From assembly GCA_018266895.1 (NCBI GenBank), contig JAFDZQ010000088.1, positions 1 to 36,811 on the forward strand: DNA of 36,811 bases, given 5' to 3'. The notes under the pieces are model-generated. The model was not told the DNA's origin. It worked only from the letters and a program-made list of their open reading frames with translations, and searched no databases. This document shows positions 1-7,853 of this stretch, piece by piece. Every line of letters begins with the position of its first letter. Position 1 is the first letter of the stretch. The position numbers and the translations under genes are program-made. The DNA is from Bacteroidota bacterium. GTDB lineage: Bacteria > Bacteroidota > Ignavibacteria > Tepidaquicellales > Tepidaquicellaceae.

Positions 1-410
1 GGATCAAGATGTATCAAGACATGAGTGGTAAACACAAGATCAAATTCATTGTCTTCAAATGGTATTTCATAAGCGCTTGCTTCGGTAATATTCAAACCGC
101 TTGTTCTTTCATATGCATGCTCGATTGCCTTTGGCTGAATTTCTATTCCGGAAAGGTTCTTAAATCCCATCTCCTGAAGATTTACAAGCATGATCCCTAT
201 GTTGCATCCGACTTCAAGTATTTTGATTTCTCTGTCAAAATCACCGACAAACCTCTGCATCATTTCTGTCCGTGAAATTCCCATCGTTTTTTTATATCCG
301 TAGTCAAGTTCCTCATTCGAATACATATTACGGAGATTATAATTTTCCCCGAATTCCGTTCTCCAGATTTTTTCCTGCGCTGTCAGCTTTGTCAGATCTG
401 TTTTTTTCAA
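1..410 (-). CDS. Pseudaminic-acid-associated SAM methyltransferase, C-terminus cut by window
   Basis: I translated this minus-strand frame by hand. It opens at a TTG at 408-410, two codons after an in-frame TAA at 414-416, and stays open to the window edge. The visible 136 residues begin LKKTDLTKLTAQEKIWRTEF. A class I SAM-binding motif, ILEVGCNIG, lies near residues 64-72, and the last residues read FTTHVLIHLD. The early EFGENY stretch, the LEVGCNIG-type motif I and the VLIH end resemble the small methyltransferase clade found in pseudaminic acid operons (TIGR03587, recalled, not searched). The gene starts 23 bp after the NeuB-family gene stops, so it belongs to the same operon and probably methylates the nonulosonic acid or its precursor. 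The exact substrate cannot be read from the sequence. The first ATG would remove about 26 residues, including the conserved N-terminal part, so I prefer TTG. Confidence 0.75.
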   Translation of the reverse strand, partial: MKKTDLTKLTAQEKIWRTEFGENYNLRNMYSNEELDYGYKKTMGISRTEMMQRFVGDFDREIKILEVGCNIGIMLVNLQEMGFKNLSGIEIQPKAIEHAYERTSGLNITEASAYEIPFEDNEFDLVFTTHVLIHLD

Positions 411-433
411 ATATTAAATGTAAATTAAAATTT

Positions 434-1486
434 TCAGATGATCATATTCCATTTAATGACACTGTCTGATTCAATGTCGCAGACTGCCGTTTTTCCTATG
501 ACCTCATCAATGTATTTAGGACTTATGCCGCTTGCTGGTCTTTTCCATGTCAGCATATCATATTGTATTTTTTCGTTTTTGCCGATGTTCCTTTTTGCAA
601 CTAAGCTTCTTCTTGCATTTGCAATTGCCTTCTCTTCATCCGGCAGTGCTTTTTTCCTGAAATCTCCGAGAAGTATGAATAAGCGGTCGAGTTCTTTTTT
701 AAAAAAAATCAGATCGTTCTTGTCCATTGCATGATAATGATCGTTACCCGGAAGAGTCTTGTCAAAAGTAAAATGCTTTTCGAGAATTACGGCTCCGAGG
801 AGCACGGCTGTTTTAAGTACTTCCATATTTCCGGGCAGAGTGTGATCTGAATATCCCGGAACTGTGTCCGGAAATTTCTCGCGCTGGTTAAGTATCATTC
901 CGAGATTTGCATTCTTATCCGGAGTAGGATAATTGAGAATACAATGAAGAAGGCATAATTTGTTTCCGTATTCACCGATGAGCTCCGCTGCCTGCTGTAT
1001 CTCCCATAAAGCCGATGCGCCTGTAGAAAGAAGAACCGGCTTTCCGAATTTGCACATGTATCTTATGAAAGGGAAATTTGTAATATCGGAAGAGGAAATT
1101 TTAAATACCGGCATCAGGTCATTCAGAAAATCCGCTGATTCCACATCAAAAGGAGTTGACATAAATTCGATTCCTCTTTTGTCACATTCTTTTTTTAATT
1201 CTTCATATTCGCTTTTCCAGAATTTGTCGTATTTCCTGAAAAGCTCGACCTGACTTGTTGTCGGCTCTTTGCTCAGATCCCAGTAAGAAGGACTTTCCCT
1301 TGAAGCGAGTTTTTCAGCTTTATAAGTCTGGAATTTTATCGCATCAGCTCCGCCTTCTGCGGCTTCATCAATCAGTCTTTTTGCCAGCTCTATTTTACCC
1401 TCATGATTTACACCGGCTTCAGCAATTATAAAAGGCCTGTTGATTACTTTCGGATTGTATTTTTCAAACACTTCGAGGATTTTCAT
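434..1486 (-). CDS. neuB: NeuB-family nonulosonic acid synthase (PEP condensing)
   Basis: This 350-residue protein has the full length of the sialic, legionaminic and pseudaminic acid synthase family, which condenses phosphoenolpyruvate with a six-carbon acetamido sugar. The TIM-barrel part shows EAGVNHEG (23-30), KFQTY (51-55), STPFD (110-114), GYSDHT (211-216) and EKHFT (236-240), which includes the conserved metal and substrate residues. A C-terminal SAF (antifreeze-like) domain follows from about residue 290, with RRSLVAKR and KRPASGISP. The ATG start gives a normal N-terminus. It sits 42 bp downstream of a PtmA-like SDR and upstream of a Pse-type methylase. Whether the product is legionaminic, pseudaminic or another nonulosonate is undecided, because none of the usual precursor genes (LegB/C/G/H or PseB/C/G/H) is in the window. 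Confidence 0.93.
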   Translation of the reverse strand: MKILEVFEKYNPKVINRPFIIAEAGVNHEGKIELAKRLIDEAAEGGADAIKFQTYKAEKLASRESPSYWDLSKEPTTSQVELFRKYDKFWKSEYEELKKECDKRGIEFMSTPFDVESADFLNDLMPVFKISSSDITNFPFIRYMCKFGKPVLLSTGASALWEIQQAAELIGEYGNKLCLLHCILNYPTPDKNANLGMILNQREKFPDTVPGYSDHTLPGNMEVLKTAVLLGAVILEKHFTFDKTLPGNDHYHAMDKNDLIFFKKELDRLFILLGDFRKKALPDEEKAIANARRSLVAKRNIGKNEKIQYDMLTWKRPASGISPKYIDEVIGKTAVCDIESDSVIKWNMII

Positions 1487-1528
1487 TTTATCTTTGTTAA
1501 AATTCTGCTGATTAAAAAATAAAATTCT

Positions 1529-2350
1529 TTACCATGCCGTCCAGCCGCCGTCAACTCTTATGTTGTCACCGGTAACATAACTTGAAGCATCCGATAATAG
1601 AAACACTGCTGCTCCTGCCACTTCATGATTATAACTCATTCGCTTCAGCGGAGAAAATCTTGAAAAATTTTCTTCGAATTTATCTTCGTGATTATTCCAT
1701 ACTCCGTGAGGAGTGATCTGATTTACACGCACTCCCTTGTCAGCCCAGTATGTTGCAAGATACTGTGACAATGCCATTACTCCGCCTTTGGAAGCTGAAT
1801 AAGCAGCCGGACAACCAAGACTAGTACCGTGGTATAAATTCTGATTCGGTGCTACCACAGAATATGTGGAAGGCATATTAATAATTGAACCGCTACCTTT
1901 TTCCGCCATATAACTTCCTATGATCTGACATGTCAGATAAGTGCCCTTCAGATTTGTTTCTATGACTGCGTCCCAGTTTTCATCAGTATATTCTTCAAAC
2001 TTCGCAAAGAATTTTGCTGTTTTGTTCTGATGACAGTTTACCAGACCGTCTATCCTTCCGAATTTTTTCAGTGTTTCATCTTTTAATCTTATCACATCAT
2101 TTCTTTTGCCGACATCGATTGAAATTCCCGCCGCTCTTCCTTTAAACCTTTCATTGAGTTTGTCCGCATTTTTTTCCGGCTCGGCTTTGTCAATGTCAGC
2201 TATCATTACGCTTGAACCGAACTGAAGGCACGCTTCCGTAAACGCTTTTCCTATAAGTCCCATTCCTCCGGTTATGACAATTACTTTTCCCGTTAAACTG
2301 AATTTATCTTTAAAATCAATTTCTTCCGGGTCTGTTGTTCTTTTAATCAT
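1529..2350 (-). CDS. ptmA: PtmA-like short-chain dehydrogenase/reductase
   Basis: A 273-residue classical SDR. The NAD(P)-binding motif TGGMGLIG is at 27-34 and the catalytic YSASK at Y184/K188, with Ser161 as the likely third catalytic residue. The C-terminus DGGWTAW and the stretch VVAPNQNLY are what I remember of PtmA, the flagellin-glycan SDR of Campylobacter, which belongs to the legionaminic acid precursor branch. An oddity is that the usual NNAG structural motif is replaced by VNCHQN (104-109). It lies 12 bp from the Gfo/Idh oxidoreductase, and the pair recalls the PtmA/PtmF pairing. The family is certain; the exact reaction is inference from neighbours and recalled similarity. Confidence 0.82.
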   Translation of the reverse strand: MIKRTTDPEEIDFKDKFSLTGKVIVITGGMGLIGKAFTEACLQFGSSVMIADIDKAEPEKNADKLNERFKGRAAGISIDVGKRNDVIRLKDETLKKFGRIDGLVNCHQNKTAKFFAKFEEYTDENWDAVIETNLKGTYLTCQIIGSYMAEKGSGSIINMPSTYSVVAPNQNLYHGTSLGCPAAYSASKGGVMALSQYLATYWADKGVRVNQITPHGVWNNHEDKFEENFSRFSPLKRMSYNHEVAGAAVFLLSDASSYVTGDNIRVDGGWTAW

Positions 2351-2362
2351 TATAAAATAAAT

Positions 2363-3331
2363 TTAATTTCTGCCGATTTCTTTTAAAATATTTAAAGCTG
2401 TTTTCATATCCTCAATTCCTTTTTGAAGATTCATCAGGGGTTCTGCTTTTCCCTGAACCGTTTCCAGGAAATGTTTCATCTGTTCAGTGTAACTTGTGTC
2501 TAACAGTTCCATTGCGCTTTCACCTGTTTTAATAATCTCAATGCTGTCTTTTTTTAATATCCTTACTTCAGGAATCATGAAATCCCAGTAAAGCGTTCCT
2601 TCCGTGCCGATTATCTGACAGTTTCTGTAATACGGTTTCTGATAAAAATTAAGATGTATTCCCGAAACCACACCGCTTCTGTGCTTTAATAGAATTTCGA
2701 TTCCCTCTTCAGAATTTATTCCGATAATATCTCCTCCTGTTTCCATTGCTTTTACATCTGCCACATCACCGAAAAAATCCGTCAGATAATTCTGTTCGTG
2801 TATTGAGGTAAGCACCACTCCGCCCCCCATTTCAGCGTTAGCTGCATAGGATTTTCTGTAATCTTCGTAAGGATGCCAGCCGGGCATATAGGTTCCGAAC
2901 TGAGCTCTGGCAGAAACTGCCTTTCCTATCTTTCCGTTATCAATATTTTTTTTTAATTCCTTAATGCCGGGATGAAAGATCATATTGTATCCGAGTAAAA
3001 CAGGAATATTTTTTTCTTTCACTGTTTGAGAAAGCTCGTCAATTCCGTTCAGATTATTACAGAGAGGTTTTTCTATGAACATCGGAATTCCGAGTTTTGC
3101 AATTTCCAGTGCAGTGGCTATGTGCTGCGAAGTCGGATTTGTTATTAATGCAGCATCTGTTTTGTTACTATCAAGCTCACTCAGCGAATGTATTTCGGCA
3201 TCAGGTTTGATTTCACTTTCCGATACGGATTTTCCGGTTCTCAGAGCAGTTATATGATGACTGCCCAGACTTTTTAAAATTTTTAAATGCCGTCTGCCGA
3301 TGGATCCGAGTCCGCATATAAGAATATTCAA
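2363..3331 (-). CDS. Gfo/Idh/MocA-family oxidoreductase (PtmF-like context)
   Basis: A 322-residue NAD(P)-dependent oxidoreductase. The Rossmann motif GLGSIGRRH is at 7-15, and the family's substrate-site EKP is at 87-89. The C-terminal half carries a GGGV...SIHEQNYL stretch corresponding to the GG-x-D/H-x-x-H catalytic region. It acts in the cytosol on a sugar or sugar nucleotide. It sits between the TylF-like methyltransferase and the PtmA-like SDR, in a run leading to NeuB, so it probably helps make the precursor of the nonulosonic acid, as the oxidoreductase partner of PtmA does in Campylobacter flagellin glycan loci. That role is inferred from neighbourhood. It is distinct from the WbpB-like paralogue on the plus strand at 18364-19344. 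Confidence 0.85.
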   Translation of the reverse strand: MNILICGLGSIGRRHLKILKSLGSHHITALRTGKSVSESEIKPDAEIHSLSELDSNKTDAALITNPTSQHIATALEIAKLGIPMFIEKPLCNNLNGIDELSQTVKEKNIPVLLGYNMIFHPGIKELKKNIDNGKIGKAVSARAQFGTYMPGWHPYEDYRKSYAANAEMGGGVVLTSIHEQNYLTDFFGDVADVKAMETGGDIIGINSEEGIEILLKHRSGVVSGIHLNFYQKPYYRNCQIIGTEGTLYWDFMIPEVRILKKDSIEIIKTGESAMELLDTSYTEQMKHFLETVQGKAEPLMNLQKGIEDMKTALNILKEIGRN

Positions 3332-3380
3332 TCTCTGAAATAATTTAAATTTACATCCGGTGAGTCTGTTGCCGTCAAAA

Positions 3381-4043
3381 CTAATCCTTAATCAGATAAC
3401 ATGGAGTTGCGGAAAACGGAAATTTATTTATTTTTATTTTCATATCCCCGAAATACTCGTCAACAGCTTTTGTCTCACCCGGAAATACCCCGTAATCATC
3501 AAGTATTAATACTCCGCCTGTTTCAATTTTCGGATAAAGTTTTTCAAGTATTGTGACGGACGGTTCATAAATGTCTGTATCAAGATTAAGAAGCGAAATT
3601 TTCAGCTGAGGATGTTTTTCCGTATATTCAGGAACTGTTTTTGTAATATCGCCTTCAATCAGTTCTATATTCTGTTCGCAGTTTTTATTAGCCAGGACTT
3701 CCGTGAGCTGTTCTGCGGATATACTCTCAATTCCCGCTTCCCTGACCAGGTTGCTTCGTAATTTCTTGTCAGCTTCAAAATTAGTTTCCGGAAATGCAGC
3801 GAAGGAATCAAACCCGATTATCTTTTTTGAATAAGGGCTTTCCATTAAATTCCTGAACATAGCAAATCTTGAAAGCGAAGCGCCTTTGAAAACACCGCAC
3901 TCAACAATGGCTCCCGGAACATTCAGTATCATTTTGTATAATTCGTAATGAGCAATAAGCTTTCCTATTCTTGATATGTCACAGGAAAGGTAAAATTCAT
4001 TTTCATACTCGTAAGCTTTTTTGAAATCAGGTAATTTTATCAT
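3381..4043 (-). CDS. TylF/MycF-like sugar O-methyltransferase
   Basis: A 220-residue class I SAM methyltransferase. The SAM motif VECGVFKGAS is at 47-56. Further acidic motifs, LNLDTDIYEPS (around D155/D157) and LILDDYG (D182/D183), match the metal-dependent TylF family of deoxysugar O-methyltransferases. The usual macrolide-sugar members are a little longer (about 250 residues), but the core is complete here. It lies 49 bp upstream of the Gfo/Idh gene and 34 bp after the CMP-sugar synthetase-like gene. The likely role is O-methylation of a sugar of the polymer, possibly a chain-terminating residue given the nearby ABC exporter. The acceptor cannot be told from the sequence. Confidence 0.8.
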   Translation of the reverse strand: MIKLPDFKKAYEYENEFYLSCDISRIGKLIAHYELYKMILNVPGAIVECGVFKGASLSRFAMFRNLMESPYSKKIIGFDSFAAFPETNFEADKKLRSNLVREAGIESISAEQLTEVLANKNCEQNIELIEGDITKTVPEYTEKHPQLKISLLNLDTDIYEPSVTILEKLYPKIETGGVLILDDYGVFPGETKAVDEYFGDMKIKINKFPFSATPCYLIKD

Positions 4044-4077
4044 GAAGTTAAAATATTTTGAGGGACAGGAACATAAA

Positions 4078-4818
4078 TCAGTAAATTTTTCCTTTTACTT
4101 TTTTTTGTTCTACATCTGAATTTATTTTTTTGTATTCGGGATTTGCATTGAGGAAGTCTGTGACTTCGGCGAGTCTGATAACCTCGCCTTTGTAAATATT
4201 ATCGTATATGATCTGCATAAGCTCAAAATCTTTTTTTGTATCAAGGCAAAGTCTGAGATCATCTGATCTGATGCTTTTGTTAAGTACATTGTGAATTTTA
4301 AACAACTCCGGATTTCTCCGGATAAATAAAGTCACATGCTCATGATCATCTCTGTCGGCAGTATTTTTCCATGACTTTTCAAGAGCGCTGAATTCGATCA
4401 CTTCAGTATCCATTCCTCTCGGGAATGTTCTTTCTATCATATTGGAAGTATAATCATAATCTCCGTGACAATGCTCTTCTATAACCTGATCAATTATTTC
4501 CGGATCCATAAGCGGATCATCACCTGTAACGCGGATGATTCTGCTTGGCTTATAAAGTTCGGCTGCAATCCGGAATCTGTCAAGAACATCATGCACTGAA
4601 CCTCTGACAGACTTAACGGAATTTTCCGCGCAGATCTTTTCGATTTCATCATCTTCTTTCAGTACAGTCGTAACAACTAAGAAGTCATCAAGTCTTTTTA
4701 CTTTTCTTAATATTGCAAATATATGAACAAGAGCCGGTATGCCTGCAAGATCTGCCAGCACTTTGCCGGGCATTCTTTCCGAACCCATTCTTGCCGCGAT
4801 GAATGCAATGTTACTCAT
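4078..4818 (-). CDS. SpsF/NeuA-type cytidylyltransferase (CMP-sugar synthetase family)
   Basis: A 246-residue protein of the CMP-sugar synthetase family (CTP_transf_3: NeuA, KdsB, SpsF, PtmB). The nucleotide-binding start AARMGSERMPGK is at 8-19, the family's R-x-x-x-x-R-x-P-x-K pattern. RVTGDDPLMDP at 96-106 supplies the metal-binding aspartates. In this context it most likely activates the product of the NeuB-family enzyme with CTP to give a CMP-nonulosonate donor. Its closest feel is to SpsF-like members rather than classical NeuA, so a different CMP- or other NDP-sugar remains possible. It is separated by 23 bp from the GT2 gene upstream, a candidate user of the activated sugar. Confidence 0.82.
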   Translation of the reverse strand: MSNIAFIAARMGSERMPGKVLADLAGIPALVHIFAILRKVKRLDDFLVVTTVLKEDDEIEKICAENSVKSVRGSVHDVLDRFRIAAELYKPSRIIRVTGDDPLMDPEIIDQVIEEHCHGDYDYTSNMIERTFPRGMDTEVIEFSALEKSWKNTADRDDHEHVTLFIRRNPELFKIHNVLNKSIRSDDLRLCLDTKKDFELMQIIYDNIYKGEVIRLAEVTDFLNANPEYKKINSDVEQKKVKGKIY

Positions 4819-4841
4819 ATCCGGATTTCCTTTAAATATTT

Positions 4842-5492
4842 TTACTTCTTACCGTTATGCTTTCTGTTTAATATCTTCTTATATTCCATCATGCCCTTTT
4901 TATTATTGGTCATATTATTATCATGTTTTCTGTATCTGTAAAGAGGTAATTCGATGTTCTTAATTATGTGGTTTTTTTCAAATCTGATTCTCAGATCTTC
5001 TTCTTCCCTCATTTTAAAATTTTCATCATAGAGACCGATTTCGAACAATCTGTCGGTTCTGAACATTACTCCGCAGGCAATTGGTTTTAATTCTCCGGAA
5101 ACTCTTTTTAAATGATTTTCACTTTCATCCACAAGATAATAATCACAGGAAACAGCGTCCCATGAAGCGTTAAAGTTCAGGAACATTGATTCCACAAAAA
5201 GCAGATTGTCGTCAAAATAATCATCTGCATCAAGATTGATCACATATCTTCCTATAGCTTTTTTAATACCTTCATTTCTTGCAACTGAAAGACCGAGATT
5301 CTCTTTCAGATTTATCTGCTTTATGAATCCGGAAAACGAGGACATTACCCTGGCGGTTTCATCGGTGCTGCCGTCATTTACGACAATGATTTCGTAATCC
5401 TTCTTGTCAATTGTCTGATTGACGGCGCTTCTTATAGCCCTTGAAAGATAACGGGCGTAATTATGACATGTTATTATTACTGAGACTTGCAC
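4842..5492 (-). CDS. Family 2 glycosyltransferase, GTG start
   Basis: A short (216-residue) GT-A-fold inverting glycosyltransferase. It begins MQVSVIITCHNYARYL, the usual GT2 start. It has NDGS at 39-42 and LDADDYF with the metal-binding Asp residues at 88-91. The start codon is GTG at 5490-5492, which lies inside the end of the upstream dioxygenase gene and gives a 32-bp overlap. No later start would keep the first beta strand, so I accept the GTG. The overlap suggests translational coupling with the dioxygenase. No membrane segment is evident. It probably adds a sugar to the growing chain at the inner membrane; donor and acceptor are unknown. Confidence 0.88.
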   Translation of the reverse strand: MQVSVIITCHNYARYLSRAIRSAVNQTIDKKDYEIIVVNDGSTDETARVMSSFSGFIKQINLKENLGLSVARNEGIKKAIGRYVINLDADDYFDDNLLFVESMFLNFNASWDAVSCDYYLVDESENHLKRVSGELKPIACGVMFRTDRLFEIGLYDENFKMREEEDLRIRFEKNHIIKNIELPLYRYRKHDNNMTNNKKGMMEYKKILNRKHNGKK

Positions 5493-6468
5493 GTAGTTTT
5501 TCCTTTTTTGCTTTATCCATGTATTTTACAAATTTTCTTGCGGCTCTTGAAAAAAGATCCTTTTCGTCCGGAGTTCTTGATAATCTGTTTCTCCAGGTTT
5601 CAAGATTCCTGAAATCCAGCTGGGCTGTTTGTCTCGGATCCAGTGACGAGAAAAAACCTCTGTTGTGATATCCCATGTTATTCGAAATTATAAGAGTGTT
5701 TGCCTTTCCGCAGATTGATTCCGATTTGCTTCCGAGATAAGATATGTCATTGTCATTTGTCGATACATCATTATTGTCTTTTGCAAATCTTACGCTGAGT
5801 TTGTATTCAAGTAATAACCTTTTGAGATTCAGCTTGTGGGTTCCTCTTGCAAAAATATAAGCGGCATTCTTTTCATCCACATCATTAAGATACAAGAACA
5901 CTTTAATGGTCGGATAAAAAACATCGGCATGCGGATATGCGGCATTATGAAAACTTTTATCTCCTTCCTTATCGAGCTTTCTGCGCTTAAGATACCAGAA
6001 ATGCCTGTAAGGTGTCAGTCTGATTTTTTTATGAACTACTGATTCTGTAATTGCATTTATAAGTTCATTTTTTACGAAATATTCGTTGAAAGCGCGGGTT
6101 TCAGGTGTAATTATTTTTTCCGCAATTGTATGGAAATATTCCGGAAAGTCCTTTTGCCTTTTTGAGAATTCATCCGGATTTACATACATAGGATCCCAGT
6201 CGGCGTATGCATCATCAAACTCTTTTTTGATTTCCTTAAACTGTTGCTCAGGGAAAAAATCAGGAATGACAAGAATCCCGTCCCTTTCCATTATATCAAT
6301 GTATTGCTGAAATTCTTTTTTGACTTTCTTCGGCTTTATCCTTCCTAAATTATGGTACAGAGTTCTGAAGATACTGTATCCAAGGACATTTGCCAGAACG
6401 CCTCCCTTAAACTGCGGAGGAGCTTCGTCAAGAAAATCATCTCCTAAAATAGTCTGCAGTACTTTCAT
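5461..6468 (-). CDS. Phytanoyl-CoA dioxygenase (PhyH)-like Fe(II)/2-oxoglutarate oxygenase
   Basis: A 335-residue protein with the signature of the PhyH family of non-haem iron oxygenases. The iron triad is probably H180-x-D182 (PHADVF) and H268 (GYHNRG), with R279 as the 2-oxoglutarate-binding arginine. The segment IMERDGILVIPDFFPEQ (59-75) matches the usual N-terminal element before the double-stranded beta-helix. It stands between the Wzt ATPase gene (39 bp away) and the GT2 gene (overlapping). Oxygenases of this type are known to hydroxylate small molecules and lipids, and some occur in polysaccharide loci. Here it may hydroxylate a sugar, a lipid carrier portion or a chain end before export, but this is inference. 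Confidence 0.8.
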   Translation of the reverse strand: MKVLQTILGDDFLDEAPPQFKGGVLANVLGYSIFRTLYHNLGRIKPKKVKKEFQQYIDIMERDGILVIPDFFPEQQFKEIKKEFDDAYADWDPMYVNPDEFSKRQKDFPEYFHTIAEKIITPETRAFNEYFVKNELINAITESVVHKKIRLTPYRHFWYLKRRKLDKEGDKSFHNAAYPHADVFYPTIKVFLYLNDVDEKNAAYIFARGTHKLNLKRLLLEYKLSVRFAKDNNDVSTNDNDISYLGSKSESICGKANTLIISNNMGYHNRGFFSSLDPRQTAQLDFRNLETWRNRLSRTPDEKDLFSRAARKFVKYMDKAKKEKLRASLSNNNMS

Positions 6469-6507
6469 ATTTTATTAAATTTATTTAAAATAATGCTTAA
6501 GATAGAA

Positions 6508-7839
6508 TTAAATGTTTTTAACTTCCATAACATTTTCATTCAATTCATTCAATATAAGTTTAGAAGGTGTTAAAAAGAATCCCGACGGTTTTTCGGGATC
6601 AAATTCAGAATCCTTGACTTTATCGCCGGCTTTGATTACAAGAGGCGGTGTCAGGTCATCAATAACATCCTTTGAATATCCGTTATAGACAATGTCAGTC
6701 AGTTCAAAATGAAGCGGATATTCTCCCGGTTTTATATTCAGATTGGAAAATTCGACTACAGCTTCTCCGGTAATGCCTGCATCAAGTTTTTGTCTTGTTA
6801 TTTCGTGATGAGCAAGAGTAAGACATTCCCTTGACAATCCTGACATAACGGCAATTGTCAGAGTTACTCCGTTCATTTCCTTATATGTCCTGAAAGAGAT
6901 TTTAAATCTTACGGGCTCTCCGTGTTCAAATGTATATCTGCTTTTACCGGAAAAATCCAATGCATCTATGCTTGTAAATCTTATAAACCCGTTACCTCTT
7001 CTGCTTTTAATATTATCCACTTCTGTATCAGCTCCTATTTTTATGTCGCGGTTGAGTTCATGATACATGCTTAATACTTCTTCGGTATTTCCGTTTGCAA
7101 AAAGTTCGCCGTTGTTAAGTATAAGAGTTTTCTGGCAGAGTATCTTTATGGCATGCAGATTATGGCTTACGAAAATAACCGTTCTGCCTTCTTTTTCCGA
7201 AACATCATGCATTTTGCCGAGACACTTTTTCTGAAACTCCGCATCCCCGACTGCAAGCACTTCATCCACAATCAGTATTTCAGGCTCAAGATGAGCAGCC
7301 ACTGCGAATGCAAGCCGCACATACATTCCCGAGGAATATCTTTTAACCGGAGTGTCAATGTATCTTTCAACACCGGAAAAATCCACAATACTGTCAAACT
7401 TGCTTTTAATTTCATCCTGCGACATTCCGAGTATAGAACCATTCAGGAAAATGTTATCTCTTCCCGTTAGTTCCGGGTGAAATCCGGTTCCGACTTCCAG
7501 CAGACTTGCAACCCTGCCTTTAACTTTTATATTTCCGGTAGTTGGACTTGCGACTCTTGATAAAATCTTCAGAAGTGTGGATTTGCCTGCGCCGTTTTTA
7601 CCTATAATTCCGTATCTTTCGCCGTCATTTATGTCAAAATTAATATTTTTCAGAGCCCATACAAAATCACTTCTGCCCTTTACCGCTCTGACATTTGTCT
7701 CTCCGACTTTAAGATATGGATCTTCTTTACCTGTAAACTTAGCCCAGAACCTTGTCAGGTCTTCGGCAATTGTTCTTCTGCCCACCAGACCTAACCGGTA
7801 CATTTTAGAAAGGTTTTCGACTTTGATTACTGAATTCAT
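6508..7839 (-). CDS. wzt: Wzt-type polysaccharide ABC exporter ATPase with C-terminal substrate domain
   Basis: A 443-residue ATPase of the polysaccharide ABC exporter family. Walker A GKNGAGKST is at 80-88, the signature YSSGM at 168-172, Walker B ILIVDEVL at 188-195 and the H-loop SHN at 224-226. About 45 extra residues precede the core strand, as in many Wzt homologues. After the nucleotide-binding domain, residues from about 260 to 425 form a beta-rich Wzt C-terminal domain. In O8/O9a-type systems that domain recognises the modified non-reducing end of the chain. It follows the permease gene by 14 bp, so the two make one transporter at the inner membrane. The C-terminal domain suggests a chain capped by a specific residue, such as a methylated sugar or nonulosonate made by the genes downstream. 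Confidence 0.93.
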   Translation of the reverse strand: MNSVIKVENLSKMYRLGLVGRRTIAEDLTRFWAKFTGKEDPYLKVGETNVRAVKGRSDFVWALKNINFDINDGERYGIIGKNGAGKSTLLKILSRVASPTTGNIKVKGRVASLLEVGTGFHPELTGRDNIFLNGSILGMSQDEIKSKFDSIVDFSGVERYIDTPVKRYSSGMYVRLAFAVAAHLEPEILIVDEVLAVGDAEFQKKCLGKMHDVSEKEGRTVIFVSHNLHAIKILCQKTLILNNGELFANGNTEEVLSMYHELNRDIKIGADTEVDNIKSRRGNGFIRFTSIDALDFSGKSRYTFEHGEPVRFKISFRTYKEMNGVTLTIAVMSGLSRECLTLAHHEITRQKLDAGITGEAVVEFSNLNIKPGEYPLHFELTDIVYNGYSKDVIDDLTPPLVIKAGDKVKDSEFDPEKPSGFFLTPSKLILNELNENVMEVKNI

Positions 7840-7853
7840 TGACGATTTATTTG

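Noticed and set aside
1489-1496. TATCTTTG, a full match to the Bacteroidota -7 motif, between the neuB and ptmA-like genes
   Set aside because: It points to the plus strand, against the genes, and has no matching upstream element; it shows that single motif hits can occur by chance.
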